Shown here: in pieces, positions 1 through 12,780 of the stretch
Position numbering within the stretch: the stretch's first letter is position 1
Layout: each line of letters starts with the position of its first letter
Origin: Trichinella spiralis
Lineage: Eukaryota; Nematoda; Enoplea; Trichinellida; Trichinellidae
Length of the DNA stretch: 64,000 nt
NCBI GenBank assembly: GCA_000181795.3
Contig: CM012955.1
Location: 1,482,799 to 1,546,798 of the forward strand
Direction of reading: 5' to 3'
Program-made: the position numbers and the translations under genes
Notes under the pieces: generated by a model
Databases searched by the model: none
Told to the model about the DNA's origin: nothing
What the model saw: the letters and a program-made list of their open reading frames with translations, nothing else

Positions 1-24
1 TTCCAACAAATACCATGCATGAGC

Positions 25-960
25 CCAATAATTTGACATAAATTGTGATATTATTTAATTTCATAGCATTTCTAATGAATGTCAACTCTGGGCGACTACA
101 CATTATACTAATTATGCAAATCGCTATTGTATCGTTGCAAGTTAGCGAAAGTAAATTCAAATAGTCGCACTTGTGGGATATATCAAAAGCTTAATCAATG
201 ACAAAGATGGTAAAAGGGATTGGATGTAATGAAATGTTTACTTTTTAGCAAAGTAAACACTTACAACGCTTTCGTTTTGATTCGCTGCAATTAATGATTA
301 TTTAAAAGGAGTAATTTCAGAAGTTTAATTCCATTGATCGTACAAAAATATACAATAGTGCAAATCTAATAGCTGTAAAGTCTAAAATGTTTGATGTGCA
401 GAAATTGGCAGTTTATCGCGCCTTTGGAAGACAGTTAGTGATTGTGGATCAACTTTAGAACTATTTTATTCTGAAACTACTCGGTAGTGTAAGGACAAAC
501 TGTCCAAAACACTAACTTTCATCAATAAATAATTATAAAATCAAGAAAAAAATCCAAATATTGAAAACATCTTTACCGCCGAATTTTGCAAAAACAACGA
601 ATTCTATAGACCATGAAATTTTGCAATTTTCGAGATAACTTTTTTTCTCTAAAAGTTAAGGCAATTTATTTATAACGGCAGAGAATTATTCGTTAAATAT
701 TGTAAACTTATCTGGAACGCTCCTGCTTGCGTATTTGTTATGTGAAAAAAAATGTAACCGAATTAGTATTTTAACGGAGTCGAGTCAAATGCAGATTGAT
801 TTGGCTTTTACTTTTCATTCCTTTTTTGCTTGCAATAAGTTTTTCTGTTATTACTGTTGGATAGCTGTAATGATTTTTGAAAAATTCCGTGTATGAACCC
901 AATAATTTGACATTACTGGGAATTTATTTCATTTCCAAGCATTTTTAATTGATTTTTACC
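25..960 (+). repeat. Diverged direct repeat pair (about 25-80 and 897-960)
   Basis: Both copies contain CCCAATAATTTGACAT, followed at similar spacing by TTTATTTCATT-like and GCATTT-TAATGA-like stretches. The match is degraded by substitutions and small indels. This looks like two remnants of one dispersed element, but no terminal repeats or coding capacity are visible. Confidence 0.4.
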
Positions 961-2056
961 ATCCGCTCCTGCTTTTAGTGATCATTTGGCAACTCAATTC
1001 CATCAGTACTCGTAAAATGACTGCAATTGATTTGACTCGATAGTAAATGATTATGGAATTTGTGTAAACGTATCCTCGCCGTTCGTGGTTGCATACTTGT
1101 CGAGATTTTCCGTAAAAGGTGGGAAACATTCATATGTATTGTGATAGCTGAACGAAGGGAAAAGTTCGCGGAAAATCGGATTAGGTGAGCGTGAAGAAGG
1201 TAAGCGTTGTAAGAGGCGTAAGAATTTCGACGGTTGGCGATCGCCGAGTTGTTCACTGTACAATGTTTGGTCGATACGATGGACTGCGCTCTTTTTAAAT
1301 CGCTTGATGCAGGAGCGCTTATTGCTGCTGAGCCATTGAAATCGAAGTTTCGGAACTGTAAAAGAACATCAACCGTTATTCCACTTAACATCAATTGTAG
1401 TTTCGTAGCTTGCTCGGGAATGTTTTCCATGCGAAGAAGATATCAAATCGCAAAGAGCACAATTCGGCATCAGCCGCATAGAAAGTGGGAACACTTAGCG
1501 AAGTGGAGATTTTCGACGGGGCCGAGGGCTAATGGTTGTATGATTTGGGCACCAGATGCGAAATTGATGGCTCAATATCGTTGAGGTTACGTTATGTAAA
1601 TATTTTGTTTTTATTACTTTTTCACCTCAACGTACAGTAGTAAGTGATTTGCAAGATGAAATTGTTACTGTATGTTACGAAATATTTTAAGATTGTGTTA
1701 CCGCTTTGAAATTGCTTGAATTCAAACTTGAGTTCCGTATCTTTCTGTGTGCATAGTTATTCATGTTGATGTTTACGTGGCCGATCCGTTGCGTATAATA
1801 TGAATTCATAGTTGAAGTTAATGTGCGTGCCTTAGGAGCATCGCTCACGTCCCGTTCGTTGAACTACCGAACCTCGCGATTGCAAGTTGACTACTACTTT
1901 GTAAAAATTCTTTGACGTGCTTTTCCGAAAATGAAAATTAGTACTTCTGGCCCAGATGTGTATTTGGACATTATTGAATTTAATTAATTAATAATCAACT
2001 GGACTGATCTTGGAATTTGATAAAAAACTTCGTTAAAAACAGGCCGTTATTTTTAA

Positions 2057-2636
2057 AAATGAAATTTTACAAATTATCGAAACAGTATTATTCGATAATG
2101 TCAATCAGTTGAAGACTAATTCTTTATTCTGCACGACATGTTTAATAAATAAATCTCTGAAATGAACGGGAAAATGTCAAAATGAATGTGCCATGCGCTC
2201 GATGTTCTTCGCTTGCGCACAATAGTGTAGCGATTATGGTCCACAAGTGCGGGAATTATTCTCCAAAGATGAAAATGGTGTTGAACATCGGTAATTGGTT
2301 GGCATGTGATTGGTGAAATTGAAGAGCACATTCTGTACGCTGCACAGGCCATGGTTATTCACGTTAATCAAGCGAACAAGACATCATTTAGTGATAAATA
2401 AGACGAGCTCGCCAGGAAAATTAATACAAGTACTTGTGAAACTTGGCGTTGAAATTTGTAGCCTTGCTGCGTTGAACTGCAAGCACAAATTCGCCATTAT
2501 TTCGTAAAAATTATTTTCCATGCTTTGCAGAAAATAAACCCCATTATATGCCAAGCTTAAAAATGAAATTTCACAAGCAGGCAAAACAGCATTATTTAAT
2601 AAAGTCAATCAAATCATGAAAAATTAATGATTTATT
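2057..2636 (+). repeat. Diverged direct repeat pair (about 2057-2125 and 2560-2636)
   Basis: Both copies begin AAAAATGAAATTT-ACAA and continue through a shared CAGTATTATT/CAGCATTATT core, then AATGTCAATCA/AAAGTCAATCA, and end in TTTATTCT. The order of matching blocks is conserved over about 70 bp. This fits an old interspersed repeat or a local duplication. Confidence 0.4.
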
Positions 2637-4101
2637 CTCCGTAATATTTTTTAACCAGTTACGAATTGACGCAAAAAAAAGCTACTTACCGTAATAGATA
2701 CGGTGCGGAACGTTGTGGTTGATGCTTGGTTTGTAGTTATGATTGTTTTTTTCTCAAAAAATGTAAAAAACGGTCATCAGCTAAACCCTTTTCGACTTGG
2801 CAGTCGTATATTGATTGCAAATTTAATACGATCAAAAAGCAGTGAACGGTTTTTCAGTGAATTCGTGATGCTTGTTGGGGCTGTTTCGCACTTTGTCGTC
2901 GTTATGGGATTTGTTGAATTTGTTGTATAGTTTCGCTAGCATTTCAACGTGCAAGTTGGTGAGCGTAAATTTTGGATATTTTTCTGATAAATTCAAATTT
3001 CACTCAATACTGTTCGTTGATAGAGGTGTGGGGAAAAATTGAGAAATGATTTATCATTATTATTGTTCGCGGGCGACAATTGATGCTGTTGAACTCGTTC
3101 AGAGTGATAAATTTGCTCGATAAATGTTCGTTTGTTCATTGTTTAAGCAAATATTAGCTCATTTCAATGAATGAATAGTATTGCGCTTTGCGAGTTTCGA
3201 TTTCACAAACGGAATTAATAATTGCCTGTAAACAATCATGAAATAATAATAAGCGAAAGAAAAACTGGACTATGAAAATCAAGTACGACGACTTAAAGCA
3301 AGGCACGCCCATTTTTGTAGGCTTTTCCCCCCAATACAGAAGAATTGATTTCACCTTGACGTGCAACGTTGAAGGGTAAAATTTCAAAAAAAAATATATA
3401 TATAATACTAACCAGTTTTTCTTGATTTTCACAAATCGAATCAGCTAATTTAGCAATTGTTGATTGGCTTTTTGAACGATGAAAACAAAATCAAGCACAT
3501 TGAATTGCCATTTAATTAAACTAGTTGGAGTTTTCTGTTTATTTATTTATTTATCTGTTCTTCAACTGCAAATTCCAACTAAATTTCAATGATCATTAAT
3601 TATAACGAGAAAATGAAGGACAAATTTTTTGACACCAATATTACAAGCTCTGTTTAAATTGAAAAAAAAAATAAACACAAATCACAAATTGGCGTTCAAT
3701 CGTTATTGAAAAGAAGAGAAAAAAATATATATATATATGTATATTTATATGTATACTACATACATACATAATGAAAGCAAGTCATGCTATATTGTAATAA
3801 TCGGAATCATAAAGAAAAAAAAATAACCACGTTTGGATGAATAAAATCATTTCTTCAGATTCAAGCTGCAGACGATAAGATAATACTATTGACAATTATG
3901 TTTTTAGTGTTGCTTAAGAAGAAAGCATTGCATTGACGACACGACTAGTACACACAATTTGTACTTTTTCTTAGCAAGCTAGAGAGTGTGAATTGAAATT
4001 AACAAAATCTGGAACAACCACGAACAAATGGAATTAATTATATGATAGATTTTTCTTTTTCGTGTAAAGAAATTACAAATCCAAATTATCGGGTTCACAA
4101 A

Positions 4102-5678
4102 TTACAACTTATCCAAGCCGAGTTGCTTGATTTCGGACAAAACGTCGTCAGGAATTGTGTGCGTTTTGGTCGGTGTTTGCAAATATTCTTTCAAACGATG
4201 CGGCCAATTCAACTGTTCCTGGAACAAAAAAACACCAATTTGAAGGGTATATTTGAAATATCAGTAGCATTTGTGCAAAAGACAGACAAACAAAGAAACA
4301 AAAAAAGTACTCTGTAATGATAACAAATGTCCTGATCTGCTGGACATGATTCAATGAAAGCGGCCGTTCTGTAAGCGGTCAGCATGTAATTCCACAGATG
4401 GGTCAAAGCGTGCGGTATTTCCACTCCGCAAAGATGTTCGCCAGCAATTCGAATATGATGCAAGCGGGGCATCAACTCGCAATCGTACATTGTCATCGAA
4501 GATCCAACCAAATATCTTGTATTTCGTTGTGCCAAAAGCTGAAACAAATAAAATAATTAATCATCAACAATAACGACAAAAAAACACATTGAATTGAATT
4601 ATTCCGACAAAAATTGATCAGTCACTTTGTCAATGTTTGTTAGCTGCTCGATTAGTTTATTGTAAGCCGGTTGTGCACAAGCCGGAATATCGTTGCTGAC
4701 AACCTCTTTTCCGCGTTCGTAATCGGTTTTCGATCTCAGAAACAGCTTAAAGTTCTGAAATATAAGACACGTGCCGTGACAGGTAACAACAACAAAGCAG
4801 GTCAAAGTGCACTGGCTATAAACATAACGCTGACAGCTATTATTACCAAAATCGAGACCTATTTCGGTTGAACAACAGGCGACAACAAACAGCCAGCAAG
4901 TCGTCACTTGTTGCGCCACTACTTATTATTATTACAAATGATCACGCTCACAACAACAACACAATAAATATAAACGTCAAGATAACAACAATTTATGATA
5001 GACAAAAAATTGAATTTGAACACAAGTTGAAAATTATGACGAGAAAAAATAACCAAAAATATACATATATTTTTCGGTGGAAAATAAGAACAGCTTCAAA
5101 GTCTGCTTACTCGGTACAAACTTTCGATACTTTTGTCGACGGTAACGTCCTTTTCAAACAAAGGCACCTTGAACTCCTTGGCAATGTGAAAAATGCGACG
5201 CTCGATTTCACGATTGTCCGTAAACATCGAGCCACTGCACATAAACAACAACAAAACATCAATAATTGACAATTAATTTGAATAAATGTTTAAATTGTAA
5301 AAATCACTTTTCAGCTTCGAACAAAATTGGTGGCAACGCGCCAAGGAAACTGCGCTTGAACGGTTCACTGTTCACGTTGACCGTTTTCACTTCAACGCGT
5401 ACGAGGTTGATCTCGTAAAGGGCGTACAATTCCATCCAAAATTCCTGACAAAACAAGCAGGCGCCAATTCGACGATGATCAATACCAGAAGCCTAAATGG
5501 AAAATAAAAAATAAATAAAAATAAAAAAATAATAATAAAATGGCGGACAATTGCAAGAGTTGGTTCGTACCATGACGAAAAGCTCCAAAAACGGCTTGGA
5601 ACCGACACCAACGGCGTCGATACAACCATCGTTGCGGCTAGCGCACATTCCGTCCGATTCATTCACGCTGTCCGACAT
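4102..5678 (-). CDS. exc-4: EXC-4/CLIC-family chloride intracellular channel protein
   Basis: The hand model joins exons 5571-5678, 5308-5492, 5111-5234, 4626-4754, 4311-4538 and 4102-4218 in consistent phase, giving about 296 residues; C. elegans EXC-4 is close to 290. CLIC proteins have a glutathione-transferase fold and move between cytosol and membrane. In worms EXC-4 keeps the excretory-canal lumen open. The sequence shows an N-terminal SKPFLELFV strand, then RRIGACLFCQEFWMELYAL, the redox and putative transmembrane segment. EVKTVNVNSE and LGALPPILF follow (thioredoxin-like half), then the helical half with CELMPRLHHIRI, TAYRTAAFIESCPADQD and a C-terminal LQTPTKTHTIP. The start at 5678 (MSDSV) is chosen because the residues after it align with CLIC N-termini. 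An in-frame upstream ATG at 5837 would add an unlikely extension. The GACLFC motif has two cysteines, whereas I recall GADLFC in C. elegans EXC-4. Splice sites are canonical GT/AG. Confidence 0.93.
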
Positions 5679-7411
5679 GACGACAGCAACAAGCGAACAA
5701 GCACTGCCAAACTGTGCGGCCGGTAAATGCCAAGCTGGAAAATTTGATGCAATACAGTAAGGTAAACAAGCGCGCAAGTTCACAAAAGTACAGAAAAAAC
5801 AAACAACATGCACTGTTTGTCGGCGGTTGGTTTTCAATCGCGCAGCGATGAGTCACACTTGGACGGGAAAATGAATCGATTAATAATGAAATTGAATCGG
5901 CCAGATGCTTTGCAACGAACGCAATTCAAAATGGCCATCATCACATTTTCGTCTCAACATTGAACAACCCATTTGTACTTACAAGGAAGAAAGAAATACC
6001 ACCTTTTCACCTTTTCTCTTTCCTAATGCCTAATCCAATCGAATTGTACTGTCAAATTGGACAAATGCAAGCAGTAAAACAAAACTAAACGTGAAAAACC
6101 GTTTGAAATCACCACTTTGCTCAAATTGTCCTGTCTAGCGGTCAAAGAAAGAATGCCGAAGCAATATGAATCGAATACAGTTTAATACAAATTGTTTAAA
6201 AAAATACATATACATTTGGAAAAAAAATACACTTGCTAAATTGTGAACGTCAGTCGTTTTGGTTTGAGCTGAGAAAAAAATAATACAAAAGCACACAACA
6301 TCGGCCAACACCAGCTTTCAGAGCACGTGGTTTAATTTAGGTCAGATTTAAAATTACAGCATGAAATGAAATCAGGTTATATGCAATAGTTGACCTTATT
6401 TGTTTCAACTGCTTTTTTAATTTATAAAAATTAATATAAAAAATTTTCATTTTAAAATAATAACAAATTTTTTTAATTTAAATTTATTTCCTACACTAAA
6501 CATTACTTGCATTACAGTTGAAGTAAGCTGAATGAAAGAAACACATCCGCTTTGTTCTCAGTTGTTGCAAATGTGCTGTTTTCACTGTGCTTTTGAGAAT
6601 AAAAAAATAAAAGAATTGCTTCGTACAAAGCATTAAAAATCAAACAATCAACCGACGAGCGTTTCAATGATTTATTTGTTGACCAACTTCAGTCGGATTC
6701 AGAGCGAAAATGGTCTTTTTTTACTTCAATTTTTTTCTGTTGTAAAAGAAAAATAAAATATCTCAAAATCTCACTGCAATTAACATAAGCAAAAGCTGAA
6801 GTTGCACAATAAAACACATAAATAAAAAAATGTCCATTGTATTTTTGAAAACAGTGCAAAAATGAAAGATTTTAAAGTTATAAAATTGTTTTTTCAATAA
6901 AAAGCCGTGTTGAATGAAACTGTACGTTTAGCGCAAGTTGTCAATAAAATGTTCGTCATTTTCAATGGAATGCTCTGAAAGAAATGTTACAATTAATGTG
7001 AAATTTCAATTATGCAGTGTGAATCATTTACAAAAACAACTTCAAGCAGTTTTTATTTTGCATTACTAAATAATACATTTCATGAACAGCTCGTGTAAAT
7101 TTCAAGAGAGTTCTTTTTTTCGTTTGTGACTTGTAAAATAGAATTGTAATAAATTTTGATGAATAGAATAAATGTAAATATCATTTTCAAGTGGACAAAG
7201 ATTTTCTCGTGATGTATGAAAGCGTCGTAATAAAGAATAAATTTGAAAGGCCTATTTGTTGCAACTACGTCAACGGGTCTGTCTGTGAACAGTACAATCC
7301 ATCCAGTACATTGATTTGAAAACTAAAGATAATTAAGTCTTATTGTGAAAGCTGTATGATCTGTTCGTTGTTTGCCCATGAACAACAACCAACAAAAAGT
7401 CCAGTGTTTAT

Positions 7412-7456
<45 letters not shown>
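7412..7456 (+). repeat. Compound microsatellite (CA)n(TA)n
   Basis: An uninterrupted CA run passes directly into a TA run. It generates spurious open frames on both strands. Confidence 0.95.
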
Positions 7457-7459
<3 letters not shown>

Positions 7460-9079
7460 ATGTACTTTTGTTGTAAAAAAAGAATACTTCAAAAGTGACG
7501 TAAAATTATACAGTATTTTTTTGCTGTATTTTGAAAAATTCTTCTCTCTCACATGTATACTCTCACATGACGTTTCGCCTTTACGGTTTTAGTTTTTCGT
7601 CGAATTATTCATCAAAGAAAAGATATTAAATTAGTGTTGCTTTCATCAAAATTCAATAAAAAAGAAAAAAAATACGTATAACAAGAACAAATTATTCAAT
7701 ATTATTACAGTTCGATTTGAAATGTCAAGTCAAGCGTATTAATGAAATAGATGCAAATAAAATTGCTTTCATTTTTAGCCTCATTTATAAAAGCGCAAAC
7801 TCGTTTTGTTAAATATTGAAATACAAAAATTGATTACACTAACTGAAGAAGTACTTTACTTTTTTGTAAATATATTTTTCGCATTATTAATTGAAATGTA
7901 AATTTTTTGAATAGAAAAACATCTACAGTGCGCACATTTTCCCATGACGTAGAATGAGAGTGTAAAAATATCAGCTTGGTGTGAATAGGGTGAGAAAAAT
8001 GAAAAAGTTTTTGAATTTTTGAACAATGCTGTAAAAAAATAGATTCCTTTCGCATGAAACATATCATCAATTTAGCATAAGTTGATGTTACGAGCGAAGT
8101 TTCTGATTTGAAGTGAAATTGTCAACTAAACGCTGATTCTGGCAATTTATTCCACCAATATCAGCATGCCAGTTGGTGAGAAGAGCACACAGATTTGATG
8201 TTTGCAATCGATGAAGCTAGTAAACTTCAAGCTCTGCCATGCTGTTGCTGCTCTTGAATTCAACGAATCGTCCCGATGATTGTTGCTGAGCTGCGTTTCA
8301 TAATCCTAAAATTAATTAATCTGCGATAATCTCCGGAGATGCTTGGTTGCCAAGTAAGATTTGTAATCAAGGTTACCCTGATAATGATGACCCTCTGATG
8401 CACAACCATTATTCTCCACTAGGCAAATCAATTCTATTCAATCTGTCGCTCACTAATTAAACCGAACTAACCAATATTCGTTTCTTTCTATTTTTTTGTA
8501 ATTTTAAAATAATCTTCTGTTACTTTTTTATTATTTGCGCTGTAATTTTTTTTTCAATTTTCAATAAAAATGAAAAATTAATGCCCATCTGCATATGAAA
8601 AAGAAATAGCTGCTGGCTGATTGTCAAACTAAGCATTAAAAACAGCTTGTTGAATTTAATGAAATCATGAAACTATTATTTTTTCAGCAACCGAACATTT
8701 ATTATTTATTATTCACTTTTATTTAAATTTTTTTTCATTCTCATCAATGATGCGGTAACAAAACAGGCAAATATAATTAATTTCAATTTAAATTGTTGCC
8801 TGTGTTGTGGAAATTTTTTTGGAATAGAAGTAAAAAGCAAAAATATCATTTGATCGGAGAAATCAAAGGACATTTTTTATCATTTGAAAAGCAAAATTAA
8901 AATCCCTTTGCAAGAAAAAAGTCTTCTTTGTGCGAAGTGAAAACACACTTTGATGATGCCATTTTGTTCGTTCAATTCAAACATTGCGCTGTTACAACAG
9001 TTAAATAGTTCTGTAATTTTTACAGAACTTGATTTGCATTTTTTTCTGCATAAAATAAAATTATATAAATTACTTTGTA

Positions 9080-9096
9080 GACACACACACACACAC
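9080..9096 (+). repeat. (AC)n microsatellite
   Basis: Short pure AC run in the spacer between exc-4 and the cyclase gene. Confidence 0.9.
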
Positions 9097-10397
9097 GCAT
9101 TATTTTGATCAATACAACAATCTTTAATTGTAGTCAAAAATATAATAATTACTGTCATGAATAAAAATGAAAAATTACAATAAAAATAAAAACAAGGCAA
9201 CAAACAAGAGCAAGGCAAAAAAAACGGTACGAAATAAATTATTGGATCTTAATGTTATGAACAAAAAATGTATGCATATTTTTGAGCTGTAGATAGATAT
9301 TGGTTCAATGTAAATAAGGAAGCTATTGAAGACGATTGGAAAAATTATGAAATTTATTATGTACGCTTTGAGAGTAACTGAGCTATAAAATAAATGAAAT
9401 TACTTGTTCAATTATCTTAAGTTAAAGTGTTATAAATTGAATTTTTACATTAATAAACAAGTGTGAAATATCTGGTGGGAAAATCAACATTTAAAGCCTA
9501 CCTACCACCACTTGGCGTTATTAGTGTAATCGCAAATTAAATCCAAGTTGAACGTAATTTATTGCCGCTTTTGTAAATAATGCTAACACAGTTTTTACTC
9601 GCACAATTATTAGCACATTTATTTCATGAACATTATCATTATGAGCTGCATCACTTCAGTTAATTATTTTCATTTTCATTTGTCAGCTATTTTCGATTCC
9701 CTTTGAAACTTTTAAATTATTTCAAATGGAAAAATTATCCACAAATTGTACCGCTTACTTTATTACAAAAATATCACGAAAAAATTGCTTTTCTTTGATT
9801 TGTTTTTTCTTTTTTTTAATAAAGAGACATTAACCCTATGCTCAGAGTTTTTGACAATTTCAACTCATAGCGGTAACAAAAAAATTTAAATATTTTTTAC
9901 AATAGAATAAAACTTTACAACAACTTTCACGATCACTATTATTTGCATTTTATTCAACTTGCACACAATCCTATTATCTGCACTATTTCGTACACTACGC
10001 TTGAAACGGATTTATAGAACAACCGCCGATTTATTGTTCTATTGACCACAAATAAGACAAATCAAAAAAAAATAAGTAAAACAGCTAATTTAAAAAAAGT
10101 AAAAAATACAATACGGTGATTCAGTCAATATCCATCATAATTATTTATTCGATTATACTAATTTATTTTATATGAGCGTTTTTAATTTCAAATAATACGT
10201 CAAAATTCAGTATTATTGAATTGATATAGGTACAAAAAGAAAAAATTCAAAACATAAAAATATGGCTTTGATTGCATCAGTACATCCTTATAAAATATAT
10301 AAATAATAACATGACACGACATTCTGACATATGATATGCCCGTTTTATTTTCAATAATTTTATATGATAAAATTAATTTGCCTATTTTTTTATTCCT

Positions 10398-10399
<2 letters not shown>

Positions 10400-10431
<32 letters not shown>
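10400..10431 (+). repeat. (AT)n microsatellite
   Basis: Pure alternating AT run of about 16 units in intergenic sequence. Confidence 0.95.
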
Positions 10432-10435
<4 letters not shown>

Positions 10436-12780
10436 ACACATGCATGGAACAACAACAGAGACAAATAGTAACGCTTTTTGAAAGAATGCTAAATTGCCTT
10501 GAATAAAAAACAATACTTTCAACAAAATGTAGTGATTATAGAATAGTTATAATTTTTTTCTTTATTAAAATAATGTAAGTTGTAAAAATTTCTTGTTCAT
10601 TTTGAAATTATTCTTCATGTTGGTCATTTTTCTTCCTCGTTTGCAAGTGAGGTTCAAATGACGTTTTTTGAAAAAGGCAACCAATGTCAGTTTATTATGT
10701 CGATTGTAATACAAGTATGCATGAAAAATTGAAAACAGAAAAAACACTACAGTATATAATTTAACTAAAAAGGAGATTTATTTTTTTCAGGCGTAAATGT
10801 TAACGATGAATTTTGCATTCATATGAATGATGATTTTAATTGCTGCTTATTTTTGAAAAAATCTCATTATGTCGGTTTTAGTTGAAAGTCTGTTTGAATC
10901 AAGCAATGGCGATTCAGTGTCAGTGGAGGAAGTATATTCAAAGTTTAATGAAAATTTCAACAGCTCAAATCTTAACTTCATTTTAAATTATTAAAAATGA
11001 AAAACAGCAAAAATCAGTGCCATTTTATAAAGATCATTTCAAAAGTAGTTTCATATCTTTCTTTGATGAGATTTACAACAGGAAATCAGCAAAAGTTCTT
11101 CCGTGTTTTAGTTTTTTAGCATGCATCAAGATGATGAGAAAGTAAATTAGATTAATAAATTATAGTTAAATGATGATAGCTAGAGCTAGAGTAGGCATGT
11201 ACGTATGGATGCATGCATTCATGGATGTATTATCGTTTTAACTGGCAATGTGGCTCAGCTGAAAGCTTGTCCGATGAAAGTATGCAGGTTATGATGTCAA
11301 TTTGCTTAATGCATTTTCAACTATACTTTTATGCACTTACTCTGATATACATAATACTTGTAAATTTCCATACATTCCGGGTAAAAGTAGTGGCAAAATG
11401 AATAAGTGCAAGTGGTCAACAACAGTTTGCAATTCAAAATATAAATGAAACAAAATCGAAAAAAGGAAAAGCATTATTAGCTCGTTAAAAGTATCGTAAC
11501 TTTGTGCTCACTTGTTGATGCTATTTGTTAGGTGAAATATTTCTTTTATAAAAACCAACGACCACTTACTAATGACAACACTACCAACAAACCGTTAGCA
11601 AACTTTACATTTCTTGGAAAGATCAATATTATTTGAATACTTCAACACCTTGTAGTACAAAATTAATAATAAATAAATGATAAGAAATAGCATCACAGGC
11701 AGTTTTCCATTTATTTTCATCAGAAGTTCAAATCATTGGGAGTAGTGCTTTGCTGTTCTATTCAAACATCCCGTGTAAAGCGAAAGTGTTCTAATTCTCA
11801 TATTTGCGTTTTTCTTTATTTTTAATTGCAATCTTATTTGTGAAATACATTCTCCTCTGAACAACATATGCACAGTGAAAGATGCGAAAAGCAAAACTCA
11901 GCATGAATTCCGTCGACTTGGTTCGATAAAATTCATTGCAACGTTCCAAACAGCTTGGTCCGCCAGTGATGTAAAATATATACATTTATTTATTTATTTA
12001 TTTATTTACTTATTTATTATACATTTGCATATATTCACATTATTTGTATAAAAAATTGTTCAAAATTAAATTTGCATGTTTATGAAAAGGCAGGGAAAAT
12101 TAAAAAATGAACAAAAAATATGATGAAAGCATGCAGAGCTCTATATAATGTTTCAGTGTTTAGTTCTGTTTTTTTTATTTTGTTTTTTTGTCGACAGTTT
12201 CTGATAGTCCATCAAGGAGAATTGCATATGTCTTCTGCAAAATAAATGATATTTAATCAGCCTTGTTCACGCTAAGCTGTTCACGTGACACCGCCTACTC
12301 GTTCAATTAACAACCTTTAAAGCATTAATACAGCAAACGTGGTCGTCAGCTCGACATCACTATCACCGTTGCTAACGCCAAACACTATATTGAAGAACGA
12401 GCGAACCTTTCCAATTGGAAGAGCAAAGCTGCTAGTGCTAGTAAAAAGCGTTCTGAGCAACAGGTGAACGGGCTGCTTGCTCTTTGCTTGGACTTTCGCT
12501 TGCCGCTGAATCCAAAGCTCAGATTCAACAGAATTTGTTATGGAGATTACAGTTTCCCAATGGCATCGTTACAGTTTCCCATTAGGATCGTTTTTCGGAA
12601 TTTCTTTCCGTCCTCTTTTGCCAATTGTTCGCCGTTGGCTATTGTCAATGGTGCTGTTTCTTTGAACGCTGCTGATCGCTTCGGCTTCATGCTGTCTGAA
12701 GTGAAAGTGAACAACAACGACGAATGGTGTTGTTGCATGTAGACGGCTCGTTCGCACTGGCTGGATGCTTGTTGCGCAAG

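Larger units (their letters stand above)
1..4101. other. Left-hand spacer without a recognisable gene
   Basis: I find no exon chain here that resembles a known family. Several short open frames exist, the longest about 150 codons near 975-1430 on the minus strand. It is opposed by another open frame on the plus strand and shows no domain or splice context, so I treat both as chance. The stretch holds two pairs of diverged repeats (listed separately), short A/T runs and a small TATATA tract near 3726-3740. Regulatory sequence for genes beyond the left edge could lie here, but nothing shows it. Confidence 0.6.
5679..12780. other. 7.1 kb gene-poor spacer between exc-4 and the guanylate cyclase
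   Basis: These bases lie between two divergently oriented genes, so both promoters should fall here. I see no conserved coding block. The interval is AT-rich with many poly-A/T runs and holds microsatellites near 7412, 9080 and 10400. Around 8100-8400 the base composition is a little less AT-rich, but no open frame there resembles a protein. A TATATAA-like string sits near 12142, some 640 bp upstream of the cyclase start; it is too weak to call a promoter. Confidence 0.55.

Noticed and set aside
975-1584. Open frames of 151 and 116 codons on opposite strands
   Set aside because: They overlap each other, have no recognisable domain and no splice-linked neighbours, and lie in a less AT-rich patch where long open frames arise by chance.
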